Source of the DNA: Corella eumyota
Lineage: Eukaryota > Chordata > Ascidiacea > Phlebobranchia > Corellidae
DNA length: 64,000 bases
Direction of reading: 5' to 3'
Assembly: GCA_963082875.1 (NCBI GenBank)
Contig: OY720097.1
Span: 19,166,501 to 19,230,500, forward strand
Part shown: in pieces, positions 26,468-38,785 of the stretch
Layout of the letters: every line of letters starts with the position of its first letter
How positions within the stretch are numbered: position 1 is the stretch's first letter
Program-made: the position numbers and the translations under genes
Notes under the pieces: generated by a model
What the model saw: only the letters and a program-made list of their open reading frames with translations
What the model was told of the DNA's origin: nothing
Database searches by the model: none

Positions 26468-28823
26468 GCTTTTTATTTAATTGTAATACTCTGTATTGAA
26501 AGGCCATCTTTTTGTGCATAACAAGTATTAAACTATGTAAATTTTAACAAGATTTGTTTATGATACGTTATTTGTCAAAGCATTAACTCTTAAGTTTTAA
26601 GCTAATATTTATAAAAAAAAAAGTTTTTTTAAATTGTGAAGCATATAAAAGCGCTTTAGCCTGATGGGATTTTAAATGTATATTTATTAACATTAAAATC
26701 AGTTCAAAATAAAAACATGTAAGAATATGAAAAGGACAGACTTAATAACAAAACAAATAGCATATTAGGTTCACTTGTAAGAGTTGGATATTTTTCCTAT
26801 CAGTATAAAATATAAATTTTTTTTACGACAAAATTTGCGAAATCTGTCCTAAATGACGCATCCACATTGCACTTCACATTATCTTTAAGTCCACAATATT
26901 TTACACTGTTTTGAAACAAATATGTACAATTCTTTACACCAGCAAAACATAATTGTATTCAATTATCTACATACTAAACATTAAATTAAGAATGGGTAAT
27001 AACTTTCTTAAAAACTTCATCTTCAGGCATATTTCGTCATTTGTTTCGGTTTGGTTTTATTAAAGCTCTTTTATTACCAACATTTTTGTTTAAACAACAT
27101 GTCTTTAAGAAATTAATTTTTTTTAAATGTTTTTGAAAGCTTTCAGTGGTTTTTGTTATATTAGTAGATCTTGTTCATTATTGTCACTAGATTTTTTGTG
27201 ATTTTATTATCAGTGCTTAGGATCCAAGGTTATTTTTTAAAAGACCATGCTTATTCGTAATACCACCCAACAACTAAAATACCAGCTAACTTATATATCT
27301 ATTTGAACTGTATAAGTAGAATTTCAAATAGTTTCTGTTTTAAAGTGAGGCTGGGTTACTCGTGAAAAAAGCACTTGTACGTTTTGCAGAAATTATAAAA
27401 TTTGTACAAAAATCTTATTTTTAATACGGACTACTATAGTTTTGAAAATGTTTTAACATAACTCGAAACATATTTTGAACACTTTTTTAAGCAAATCAAA
27501 ACCTATCATCTACTAACGTGTAGTCATTTTTACGTTGATATTGTTATAATTTTAATCAGTCTTATTACAAGGAACATTATATAGCTATGTTACCCTTTGC
27601 CATTTTTTAGCTAATCCCTCTTTTTACATAAATTATATGATTTCTATTTATTTTGCTTCAACACATCATGAACTTGGGCAGAAATATACAAAATCTAGAT
27701 TTCAAAATTTTTAATTTTACTAAAACAATTAAGATAATGTTCAGACAAATTAAACACACACAACGGCTTATTTTAAAGAAATAAACAAATTTTAGACACT
27801 TTGTTGTTATAAATAATTTTTAAAAGTAGTTAATTAAGTTTAAACTTTTTTCTTTTTTTACAATTATACATAGGTTTAAGAAAGTAGTAATAAGTTTTAA
27901 TATTATCAAATTTAATCTACATGTTTGATATGAACGAAATTATTAAAAAAATATTTAAAGGCCTTTGACCTTTCGGTTTATATTTCGTCACATAATTCTT
28001 TTGTAAACTTTTTTAAGACAGCAATTATTTACTAATGAAAATAAATTAATTTTTAAACAATTTTTTTAAAAAGTGTTAATTATATTTTCTATTTTTTTTA
28101 TATAGAATACATTGTCTTTTGTTAACTTTATAAAAGGTAATCGGCAATTTTTAGCCAATCAAATTGTTGTTATAGGTTTAACGTAAGAAATAAAGTTATT
28201 ATTGCAGCATAAGGTAATATCGAAAATAATTACCATTAAAGTTTTTTAATAAAATTTATTTATGAATCACCATTCGAAATTCGAAATTATGACTCAGATG
28301 TACTGAATATTTTGCGGTAAATATTATCAATAGAATTTAAAACTTCTTATAGGTGAATGGTAAAAATAAAATATTTTCGATCGTTTTTAATAAATAAATC
28401 ACAAAAAAAAATTATTATAATTAATAAAATAAAGTAATAAAATACATAATGTATTACATTTTTAAAATTAAAACTTTAGGATTGGTTTATTGATATTTAA
28501 GTATGACAATAAGCATAAACATAATATTTAAGACTTTGTCATTAAAATAAAAAGTACTACAAAATTTAATTTTATTTATACCCATTAAATGTACATTTTA
28601 AATTTATTAAATTGTTTAGTTTTTAATTTAATATAAGTCAATACATTAAATTGAGTTAGGGTTTGCTATTAACAACTTGTTAGTAATTAAACGGTATTTT
28701 TATTGGCATTAGTCACTTACGTTGTTTTCGAAATGTACCTCTGGCAATAACTACTTTCGTAAAAACACCTTCGAAAATGCGATTAGCTGTTTATGTTTTT
28801 TGGTCTTTTTTTAAACAGAAAAC
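26468..28823. other. Intergenic region between the two vWA genes
   Basis: About 2.4 kb of AT-rich DNA without coding signals. The first ~60 bases hold the 3' UTR of paralogue 1, with ATTAAA at 26527-26532 as likely poly(A) signal, preceded by TTTTTGTGCATA as in paralogue 2. Nothing else was recognised. Confidence 0.4.
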
Positions 28824-28833
28824 TATATAAAAG
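28824..28833 (+). promoter_or_regulatory. TATA box of second vWA/TSP1 gene
   Basis: TATATAAAAG lies 94 bases upstream of the start codon at 28927, matching the arrangement in the paralogue at 24443. Confidence 0.6.
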
Positions 28834-28926
28834 CATAGCACATTAGGCATCATTATTATATTTTTATATCGAGATTTCTTCTTGGTGATAGTCAGTTTAA
28901 TTTTGTATCAATAGTCGAGTACCACA

Positions 28927-31114
28927 ATGAAGTTATTCTATATAGGAGCACTCCTACTATGTTGTTATGTGATCGAATCCGATCAATTTCTTTTTAACAG
29001 ACCAGGTATAAAATTAGTATTTTAATAGGAATAAAAAAATTGTATAAATAAACATTTTGACGAAAAAAATTTCAAAATTTTGCTAATTCCTTACATTTAA
29101 ATTGTTGTATTTTGTATTTATTAAGGTTTTAATTTCGGAACAAAAGTCCCTACAGCAATGGGAGTATTCACAAAAGCACCACCAGTTATATCCAGCACTC
29201 GTTGCATATACACACCTTGGTCGAGTTGTGGACCAATATCAAATGGTCGGGCATTTAGAACAAGGACGTCTCATGGCAGCAAATGTCCAAAGAGTAAATT
29301 GTGTTTTTATTAACTCGATTCACGTTATTCCATTGCTTACATGTTAAAAAAAAATTTTTTTCAACATTTTTAGAAACAGAAAAATGTGACAACGCTCTTA
29401 TACTTGCTCAAGCCTTTAGATCAAGTTTAATGACACCAGATCCTAGTAGTAACCAAGCTTCTGTTAGTAACGTGCAAAGTTTTTCTTCGGGAAATCGCCC
29501 ATCTTCAGGAAATCAAGTATTGCAGTCATTTACTGGCAATACACTTACACTTAATAGTATCTCCATTGACCCTGAGCCAGTACGTGTATATCTTGATTGC
29601 AACCAAGTTAAATTATCTGGGACGACCGGTCCTTCGCTTGGCGCATCTTGCTTGAATAACAACCAAAGAAAAAGGCGGAAACGTCAAGCGGTAAGTTTAA
29701 AAAATGGCCTACAGGTTATACGCTATTAGGCTATTTTATATCCCTATTGACGTTGCCTTGTTTTTGCTTTGTGTCTAAACAAAGTTATAAGCACAATTTA
29801 AACTGCAATGGTTTGTTTTAGACTCAACAAACAACCAGAGATTTGGTTATTATGCTCGATGTAAGTTATAGCATTGGCCGAGCACGATTTAAAAAAGTTC
29901 AACGAATTGCTGCCGCAATAGTAAAATGTAAGTAGTTGAATATATCTGTTTAACTAAACCTTATTAGTAACATTTTGTATATGTGTACACAGCACTCTGC
30001 GGCGATATTCGATATGATAGAGACTACACAAGGATTGCCATAACAACGTTCAGCGGTCAACACAGGGTTTACGTTTATTTAAATATGTTTTTATCTGAAG
30101 ACCAATTAGTACGAGAAATTTACAAAGTAATGTAAGTACATTTAACTAGGTATATATACAAAGTTTAGATAAATAATTGATTCGTTAGTTTTAAAAAAAC
30201 ACCTTACTTGTTTTTGTTCAATAACTTATTGTTACTTATTATTTATTATCCAATATTGTTTATTTTTTACATTGAATGTAGATACGGCTTTGCTGGTACC
30301 GAAACATGTTTAGCTCAATCTTTAGCTCGCGTCAGAAATTCCGCATTTCTTCCCATAAACGGGGGAAGGGTAAACTCTTTAAGATATCGGAACAAAGAAA
30401 TTGAACGAGACGTTATTATAATTACTGACGGGTAGGCCTTATAAGTAATTTCGAAAAACGGTTATACTGCTAATAGACACTATTTAACTTTGATTGTTTT
30501 ATTAAACTATTGTTTTTAGATGTGAAAATTGCAAAAAACGAAGTTTTTCACAAAAAAGATCTTTGCTTATTCAAGAAACATCAAGATATATGGCAGAAGG
30601 CATTCACACTTATGTTATCGGAGTCGGATTGGATAACAATTGTAAAGAACTACTATCGGTAATTATTATCAAAAACCCAAGTATTTTGTACCTGGATTTT
30701 ATAAAAAATATTGAAAATTTAATAGAATTTTTTTTTTACTCTGTTAATTTTAACTAAGGCTTTATGAGTATAAATTAAAAAGTTTGGTATTACTAAGAAA
30801 ATTTGTAGTATAAAGAAGTAAATCTAATAAATTGTTTATAAAAAAATATTGCTACTTCGACTACGCTGCGCTTGTTTTAATACAAGCTTAACACTTCGTG
30901 TTTTTTTAAGCTTCATCGCCAATAAAATTGATTTTTCTTGAAATTAATTCCTAACCAATATTCATTTTAGATTGTTGCTCAAGGAGGAAGATGCTTTCAT
31001 TTTTTTTATCTGGACAACTGGGATTATGATCTTGATGTTTTTATTAGAGATTTGGAACAACCTCCTGAAAATTATTGTCTATTACAATTTGAAAAATCAA
31101 CCCCTTTTTGTTAA
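28927..31114 (+). CDS. Secreted TSP1-like / von Willebrand factor A protein, paralogue 2
   Basis: Eight exons, 28927-29005, 29126-29293, 29374-29690, 29822-29927, 29993-30131, 30282-30431, 30520-30658 and 30971-31114, give 413 residues. Exons 4, 5, 7 and 8 have exactly the same lengths as in the paralogue at 24443, and the intron phases agree, so the two arose by tandem duplication. It has a signal peptide (MKLFYIGALLLCCYVIES), a TSP1-like module (CIYTPWSSCGPISNGRAFRT), a Ser/Asn-rich linker, the basic site RKRRKRQA, and a vWA domain with DVSYS, ETCLAQSL and ITDG. The linker and the N-terminal Thr-rich part have diverged most; the vWA domain is conserved, which points to selection on it. The left edge of the neighbouring GPCR duplication falls in this gene's 3' UTR. 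Confidence 0.88.
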
Positions 31115-31510
31115 GCATGTTTCAATGTTGTTTACTTTTTGTATGCCTAATGCTTGATATTGGGTTTTATTTGTGCATACATAGGTATTAAACATATGTA
31201 GTCCAACAATGATAAACTTTCAAAGTTATGTTTGAAGTAAGTTGCAGAATAATTTAGAAATTATGTAGCTTTAGAGACAAATAAGATAACCTTATAAAAA
31301 TCCTGCCCACTTTAGAGTTATTTAATAAAATATTATATAGATATATACTTTTATTAAACATTAATTTTTTAAAAACATACATACGTATATACGATTTTTA
31401 AAAAGAAAATTAGACTAAGTAGTATATAGAGTTCACAAAAATGTACAACAACTTATTTAGATACATATTCTATACAAAACCTTCTATACAAATGCATTAT
31501 TTAACTACAT
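31115..31510. other. 3' UTR of vWA paralogue 2 and 3' UTR of GPCR copy 1 (convergent)
   Basis: About 400 bases between convergent stop codons. ATTAAA at 31185-31190 is the likely poly(A) signal of the vWA gene. From 31154 on, the DNA belongs to the tandem duplication. Confidence 0.5.
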
Positions 31511-34500
31511 TTAAGTTGTAGAAGTAGTATTTGTGCTTGTTATAAAGTTGTTTGGTTTCTTTGGAGAACATATTTGGACAAGCTTGTCAATGGCATTCGA
31601 ATATAAGATCGGGTTTAGAGCACTATTAATAGGCAGCAATACAATTGCTGAAACTGCATATGCTATGCCGGGCAAAGGGTAGGCAGCCACGTTGATTATT
31701 GCCATTACTGTGATTGGAACCCAACAACAGCAATCCGTAAAAATAAGACGCAATATTTTGTTTTGCAATTCTGTAAAAAAGTACTTGTTTTAAACTTGTA
31801 TTTTTAAAAATAAAATAAATCACAGCATAAGATTTTACAGCACGAGCATTTATAACTGTTATGGTAAAAATGATACGCACCACTTTGTTTCTTGTCGGAT
31901 TTTTTGGCAAGAGTTCTTTTCCCCTTTGCCTTGAATATTATAAAGCTGTATGCAACTGCCACAAACAGAAACGACAAGAAGTTAAACATTGTTACAGCTA
32001 TGGAAAAAATCCAAGCATTGTCTTGAGTGGTCACAAATAGTTTCGGTAGACAAACACTTTGGGAACTGTAATATCTTAAAAGCAAATTACAAAAGATAAA
32101 AAAACAAGCTACCTTTACAAACTTAACAGATTTGTTTAATGATATTGAAAATAGGGGTTTTAGATTAAATAGGTCTATGTTAGTATTTATATTTAATTAT
32201 CAACTTTTTAACACAAATTTAAAAAAAAAGTTGAGCAAAGTAAACAGTAAGTTTAACTTAAGTTAAAACTATTTAGTATTGGTGTTAGTTGTATAGGCCT
32301 ACCCCAAGTATGCAGTTGGTTTTATGACAGGTAGATCATTCCAAGCGTTTGCAGATGCAGCTGCAGCATAGGCCTGCGCAGGTAGCTGCGACATCTTAGG
32401 TGAAAATGTAAAGAGTTTTAACACGTATGTCTTGGCAGCTTTAAATGTAACCAACGTGCTTCGAAAGAATGGAATGACCGGCACAACAGCTTGTTCTTGA
32501 AATATTCCTTGAAGATGACTACTCAGCGGTAAAAAGGCAATAAAAAAGGCAAATCCCCATGAAAGCAAAATCAATACTATTAAGATTGTTAGGCTTGGCT
32601 TTTCCGTAGCTTTGAAAGGCTAAAATTAAAAAAAAAACATTGTTTAATATGCTAAAGTTATACATTTAGTTGTCCTTATGTTTTAACAACAAACTATTAT
32701 ATAGCTTATTTAATTGCTTTTAGTGTATATATACCTTTAAAACCGAGTAAAGTCGAAAAGCAGTCAACATAACCAAAGTCACGACCGAACTTTCACCCGA
32801 TATTACAGCCAGCACACCAATAATGTTACAAGTTTGGCTAGTAAGCCATTTCAACGAGACCGAACAGTAAATGCCAGAATAAATGGCCCCATAGCTCCCT
32901 ATTACAATAAGGTACACGCCCATGAGTATGTCAGATAACGCCAAGTTGAACACTAACACGTGATTGGTTTGGAGCGAAGCCGGAGGATTTTTGTGACGCA
33001 TTTCATGAAGAGATTTTAATTGGTAAATACAGACAACCTGGACAAATATTTTAGGTATGAAACAAACGTGTAAATTTTAATTTAAAAGTGCTTATAATTG
33101 AAATTTTACAAAAAAGAGTCGCAAACAATATTTTTAAACTCTGTTATTTAAAAGTTAATGTTGTTTATTTTTGAAAAAAATAATTTAAAAAAAGTTAAAT
33201 TGTTTATATATTTTTAATTTTATTGCAAAACTAGTTTATGAGAAAAAAAAACATTGGTTAATTTTAACTTGACTTACTAAGTTCCCTATAATAGCGAGTA
33301 GGCCCATGATCCAGACCAATACCCGCAAAATCGGGTTTGCAATAAGTTCATATCTTGATGAAAAAACATCAGTGTGATTGACATTCGCTACAGTTGGACA
33401 TTCGTCACTCCAATCGTTGCAGTTTTTGATTCCATTAAAGGTCTAAATATCAATATGAAGTACTACAACTTGCAAGCAAGGTTATCAGTAAAATTATAAA
33501 GTAAAATTTTTTTAAAGAAAAAAAATATTCTGTCATGGTTGAATTTTTTTATCATCAACTGAAATTACTTCTTTTTTACGAACGAAGAGGGGCCGTTGGT
33601 CTTCGCAGTAAAATCTCGAATCAGTACAATTCATTTCATCGCTTTTATCATCGCAATTAATAATATAATCACACACGTCTGTTCCCTTGACAGAAACCTT
33701 TAAAAATAAACAATTTGCACATCTTTAAAAAAATCATTGGGTGACTTTACTCTCAAATTTAAAATAAACTAGTTTTATAAAAAAAGAAACAAGAAGGATT
33801 TTTACAAAACAGTTTAATAAATAAGAGTTTATTCATATACCTTAGTTCCTCCAAGTGATGGACAATGAAATCTATCGGGACACGTTTCTCTTGATTCATC
33901 AGACCCATCATCACAATCAACATATCCATCACATTTCTTTTTAATATTAATATTAACTAAGTTCTTAGATGGACAGAAAAATCGCTTAGTGCACTTTTCT
34001 TTGGGTTCGTCTTTCCAATCTACAGTGCAGGTCAAAATCCCGTTGCAATATTCATCTGGGCCATAACTTAATTGAACTGGTAATGTTCTGTTGTTAACTA
34101 TTATCTGTTTTGTTAAACATTGTTTAAAGTAAACTTTTTTTTAAATTGTAGCAAATCCTTAAAAATTCACATTTACTCTGAAATATTGTTACGACTCGGG
34201 TGTACCAATACAGAATTATTAAATATTATTTTATCCGATAAACTGCAATGTAGAAATACTTTACTATTCAAGTAATATTTTTAGAACTATTTTTGTGTCA
34301 TTTATGTAAAAAGATATAAGACATAAGGACTGAAAATACCATTATAATATTAGCAAATCAATATTTCAAGAATTAAAAGAAAAGTAACTCGGGTAATCAC
34401 GTCATTTTAATAGAAGCCTAGTACGTGAATTTTAGTAAAATTAATTTGCGCTTACATTATTTTCACAAAAATCAATCCATAAAGGTGAACCCACACCCCA

Positions 34501-36658
34501 AACAGCTCTGTTAGTACAACCAAATCCTGTTTTATTTGGGCAGTTGGCAGCACATTCATCGTCTGGGTAACCGTTAGGATATGACCATTGGGCTGAATAT
34601 CTGCTATCGGTGGATACAACACATTCTTCTTTCATGTTACATAAGGTTCCTGTCACGCTTTTACAACCAGAGGTATGCAAACATCTATTGTTGAAAAGTT
34701 TGTGTTATTAAGTTAATGGTATCTTTAAAAAATTGGTTTACCTGAAACATTTCGTAAAAAATCGTTGTAAAATGTCTTGTATACAACATAAAAATATTTA
34801 TTTTGAAGTAAAAAATCACATGTTTACTATTTTTTATAAACTAAATACTTGCCTACATGGCATTCCAATTTCATTAGCTAAACCGTTTGCACAACTTAAA
34901 GTCCCCAGGCAATATTCATTTCTGTTTAAAAAATTAAAAAAATAGTGGAATACAGAATAAAAAAGTGTATCTTAAAGTAATTTAAAAAAATATGAAACGC
35001 CAGATTTTAATAATTAAAGTTGAATATTTAATATACTTTTCATCTGTATTATCTACGCAGCTGCTTATAGAATCACACATAACATCAAATGCATTGACGC
35101 AGGAGCCATTATCACAAGCTAGTTGACTTGTGTTGCAGATATTAACAATCGAAGGCCTGAAGATAAAATGATGTGTTATTAAATTAAAATTTATTAATGG
35201 GGTTTCTAGGACAACATTTAGAGGTCGTTTAACGTTTCCTGTATGGATTACAATAAGTCAAAGTACAAATATGTTTACACTGTCAAACTTGTTGACAGGA
35301 TGCTGGTTATTTATCATCAACATACGATAAATTACAATAGGGGCTTCTTTAAAAACATAACTGGTGCTTAAAAGATTAACATAATGAAACTTAAGCTGTA
35401 ATTTACAATAAACTAACGTTGAAATAATGGAATTTTCTACATTATCAAAAACCTAAACCAAAATTTCGAAAACATCATTTTTAATCCTTTTTCAATTAGA
35501 ATTTCTTTTGCATGTGAATCGACAAATCACTTTATATATTAAATTGAGTAAAATACTAACTGTGAAAATCCAGCAATCGGCTTATACAATTTAATGTCAT
35601 AACAAACACTTGGAATGTTATCTTCGCACAAACATTCGTCCGATAAATCATTGCAGTCGATAACACCATCACAAACTTGGTTTCGCTGTATGATAAGATT
35701 CCCGTCAAGACATTCAAAACACTTGTTTTTATCCATTTCTTTAACCCTAATACCTTGTGCATTTCTATAAAATTAAAAAAAAAAAAACACTTTTAAACAA
35801 CCTCGCAGTTCTTTTTAAAACAGTAGTTTGCAAAATACTTAAATTTAAATAATGAATAAGATTTGCTTGATCGAGTATAGTGAAAGATAAATTTGAAGTA
35901 ATGTGGCTTTTACAAGTGCGGTGGTGGAAAGCAAAGATCATCCCCCGCATCACAATCTTGGATTTCATCGTGCACCATAGTCTGCGGAAGCTTACACAGT
36001 GCGCTCTGCCTTACACATTTAAAACCAAGCCCGGTCGTCCAGTCATCGTCCTCGTCTTTGCAACCATTACAGTTGTTACCGTCACAAACAGTCGTTCTGA
36101 GCACACAGTCGCCGTTTTTGCACGAGTAATAAGCAGGACAATGCAAGTCACAATGCGACAAACCTTGACATTTTACCCCATCTTCATTGCATGCATTTTC
36201 TTTTGAGATTTGACATGTCAGACCAGAGGTCGGGTTTCTACAACTATAAATAACAAACATTTAATTAATAATATATAACTTAAACATAAAGTTTTTAAAA
36301 AACTGCAAAATAAATATAAATTTTACCTAAGTGGTGGGTCCGGGCATGAAAGACATAAAAATGCCGGGATTTCATCACTCCCATCCTTGCAATTTGGCGT
36401 TCCATCACAAAATTCACTATTCGGAATTGTAGTTGAATTGCCACAATCAAACGCTGATGAAAATGTTAAAATATTTTTAACAAAACATATTTTTTAATGA
36501 AGGTATGTTACCCTATTAACATAAGCAATACTGCAATTTATCTTACTAGTCCACAATGGTATCGCTACAGTTTTATATTTTACACATTACTTACTTGAGT
36601 GGACGGAACTCACTAAATTAAAAGCAATACCGCATAATAAAATGTAAATTAATTTCAT
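31511..36658 (-). CDS. LDLa-repeat rhodopsin-like GPCR, copy 1
   Basis: Fourteen exons: 36595-36658, 36327-36453, 35914-36243, 35561-35764, 35037-35156, 34853-34921, 34456-34684, 33841-34104, 33569-33697, 33278-33442, 32735-33037, 32303-32619, 31881-32074, 31511-31770; 924 residues. A signal peptide (MKLIYILLCGIAFNLVSS) leads into an ectodomain with about seven LDL-receptor class A-like modules (e.g. CDGVIDCNDLSDEC, CDGYVDCDDGSDE, CDYIINCDDKSDE). The 7TM part has TM2 NLALSDILMGVYL, TM6 FTDCCCWVPI and TM7 NSALNPILYS (NPxxY kept). The DRY position reads FRL (TAFRLYSVLK). Overall it resembles LDLa-bearing receptors of the GRL101/relaxin-receptor (LGR) group, but no leucine-rich repeats are seen. 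The loop between TM4 and TM5 is long (~90 residues). The intron after the 34853-34921 exon uses a GC donor. The ligand is unknown. Confidence 0.88.
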
Positions 36659-37028
36659 TTTACAACTGCAGTTTTAACAATAGATATAGTAGTGGTTTGC
36701 AATATGTAAACTACATCATTGAACAAAAAACCTTGATTTATAATAAAAGAAATGTTGATCGTAAACATAACAGATGGAATATATTTAAAAAAGTCTGATT
36801 AATTACAGGATATGGTATTGCAAGCAATTGTTAGATACTGCAATTGATTAGGTGATTCACGTTATTGTATAATGCAGGGGCGCGTAGAAAGTCTATCCCA
36901 ATAATACACTAACGGACTAAACCTCGTTAATTTTAATAAAGGAGTAATACATTGTCACATCATCGAAATAAATTAGTAATAAAAAATTGACAAAATGAGA
37001 GTAAAAATATATTCACGTTTTTATTAAT

Positions 37029-37327
37029 TTTTTTTTTTTTTGGATATATCTTTATCCTCGACGTGGGAAAGTCGAATGCGCGACTTAAACATAGAGTAAC
37101 ATCAGTTACTCCGACCCAGTCTCGAGTTGCCTGTGGCAGTTTGGGATATTATAGATTATAATTGCCCGGTAATTATACTGCTGATTAAGTGCTGGCTCAG
37201 CAGGAGTTCATACCGTTTATAGTGCCTTAATCAAGTGCGATACAGCATGAGATCAGTGGGAATTGAACCCACGACTCCATGTGTGGTGTAGCAAGTGTTC
37301 TTACCACTACACCACGCTGCCGGTTTT
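37029..37327 (-). mobile_element. tRNA-derived SINE inserted in duplication copy 1
   Basis: Read on the minus strand, the element starts CCGGCAGCGTGGTGTAGTGG, which includes a polymerase III A box (GTGGTGTAGTGG). The B box GGGTTCAATTCCC lies about 45 bases further on. An unrelated body follows and then a poly(A)-like tail, seen as a T run at 37028-37041. The same element recurs at 62638-62927. Copy 2 of the duplication lacks it and has the uninterrupted target (near 44291-44296), which defines the ends. No clear target-site duplication was found. Confidence 0.85.
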
Positions 37328-38039
37328 GGATTTAAAGTAAATAAAGAAATTGTGCTATTTATGGTAATAATATTTTTGCAATAATCTTTTCATAGACTTT
37401 AAAAATATAGCCTACTATAACTTAAGATTTTCTTTAAATTTCTTATTTTGCTGGTAATCTTATGAAAGGTTCCCTGTTAGTTAATGTGACTTTATTTATT
37501 AAACAACAAACCCAAATACTAAATTCCGTTTGAAAGTTTTATCCAAATTTCGTAGTTACATATGTTACTTTGAAAGTCATAATTTATTCTGTGTGGTTTT
37601 AATACGTTATATATCATATTTTACTAAAAAAAATTAAATTTTAATAAAAAAAATTAAATAATAATAAATCAAAAACTGTTTAGGGAAAAATATTTAGTTT
37701 GTCCTCTTAATTTCTAAATAAAATGTAGGGGAAACACAAAAAAATAATAAAGTAAATTTTTTTTAGATAACTTTGCTTTTGTTGCCAAGCCCATAAAATA
37801 TATGTTCTTAGAAGTTTTGCTTGTAATATATTGCAAATGGGTATAATAATCTTATTAAAAACATCGAAAATATCTGAAATACTTTTTATATGTAGTTAAT
37901 ATTTAGCATAATTTAACTTTAACAGTCGGACGCAAAAAACGCATTTACAATGACTGAATGAATAATGATCGGATGATATTTTTGATTTAATACTAATAAA
38001 TTAAAAATGTTTGATTAGTTGTATGTGCAACCTAACCTA

Positions 38040-38197
38040 GGAGCTCCATTAGCGTTGTCTGCCGGTTTAAACTGGTAGTACTAAAATGAATAAAGAAAGA
38101 GCGGAATTTACAATAATTAGAAGAAAGGGCGGAATTTACGATGATTACGCCCTTTTTTGCATTTATAAACGGGGCAAACGATGTTAATAGAGCTCCC
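38040..38197. mobile_element. Foldback/MITE-like element, duplication copy 1
   Basis: Imperfect terminal inverted repeats: GGAGCTCCATTAGCGTTGTC at the left and, as reverse complement at the right, GGAGCTCTATTAACATCGTT. Inner arms also pair (AAAGGGCGGAATTTAC with the CGCCCTTTTTT near 38147). No coding capacity, so at most a non-autonomous DNA element. The copy at 44999 differs inside the loop. Confidence 0.5.
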
Positions 38198-38785
38198 TTA
38201 ACCTATTTTGCCGCCTTTTTCGCAGATTTGTAAAATTATTTTTTGTTTGCAAATTATTTGTGGTAATCTGAATAATTTCAAAATTGTTGTCATCAACCAG
38301 TCAACGAAATATATGTGCGTTTTTTTTAACTGAAAATCTTTAGCTGATGACTAAAACAACTAAGAAAACAGTATAGAAAAAGAAAAGTTAATACAACGAA
38401 CTGTTTTTTATTTTGATATTGGGTTTTATTTGTGCATACATTGGTATTAAACATTTGTAGTCCAACAATGATAAACTATCAAAGTTATGTTTGAAGTAAG
38501 TTGCAGAATAATTTAGAAATTATGTAGCTTTAGAGACAAATAAGATAACCTTATAAAAATCTTGCCACTTTAGAGTTATTTAATAAAAAAACAAGGTTAA
38601 ATTGATATTATATAGATATATATTTTTATTAAACATTAATTTTTTAAAAACATACATACGTATATACGATTTTTAAAAAGAAAATTAGACTAAGTAGTAT
38701 ATAGAGTTCACAAAAATGTACAACAACTTATTTAGATACATATTCTATACAAAACCTTCTATACAAATGCATTATTTAACTACAT

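Larger units (their letters stand above)
31154..38412. repeat. Tandem segmental duplication, copy 1 (~7.26 kb)
   Basis: This block and the next (38413-45362) are near-identical, head to tail, including introns, UTRs and flanks. The start TTGATATTGGGTTTTATTTG recurs at 38413, and the end of both copies reads AACGAACTGTTTTTTATTTT. Copy 1 is about 309 bases longer, almost all due to a SINE at 37029-37327. Each copy has one complete LDLa GPCR gene and a foldback element. Introns and intergenic DNA remain similar enough to align by eye, so the event is recent on an evolutionary scale or the copies are kept alike by gene conversion. Confidence 0.95.

Noticed and set aside
35880-36206. 108-codon plus-strand open frame (and 43223-43471 in copy 2)
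   Set aside because: Antisense of an LDLa-containing GPCR exon. The minus-strand frame fits splice sites and cysteine spacing.
37255-37325. tRNA gene (A and B boxes with GGGTTCAATTCCC)
   Set aside because: The segment is the head of a SINE: it recurs at 62860-62927 with the same non-tRNA body, and one copy is missing from the duplicated locus.
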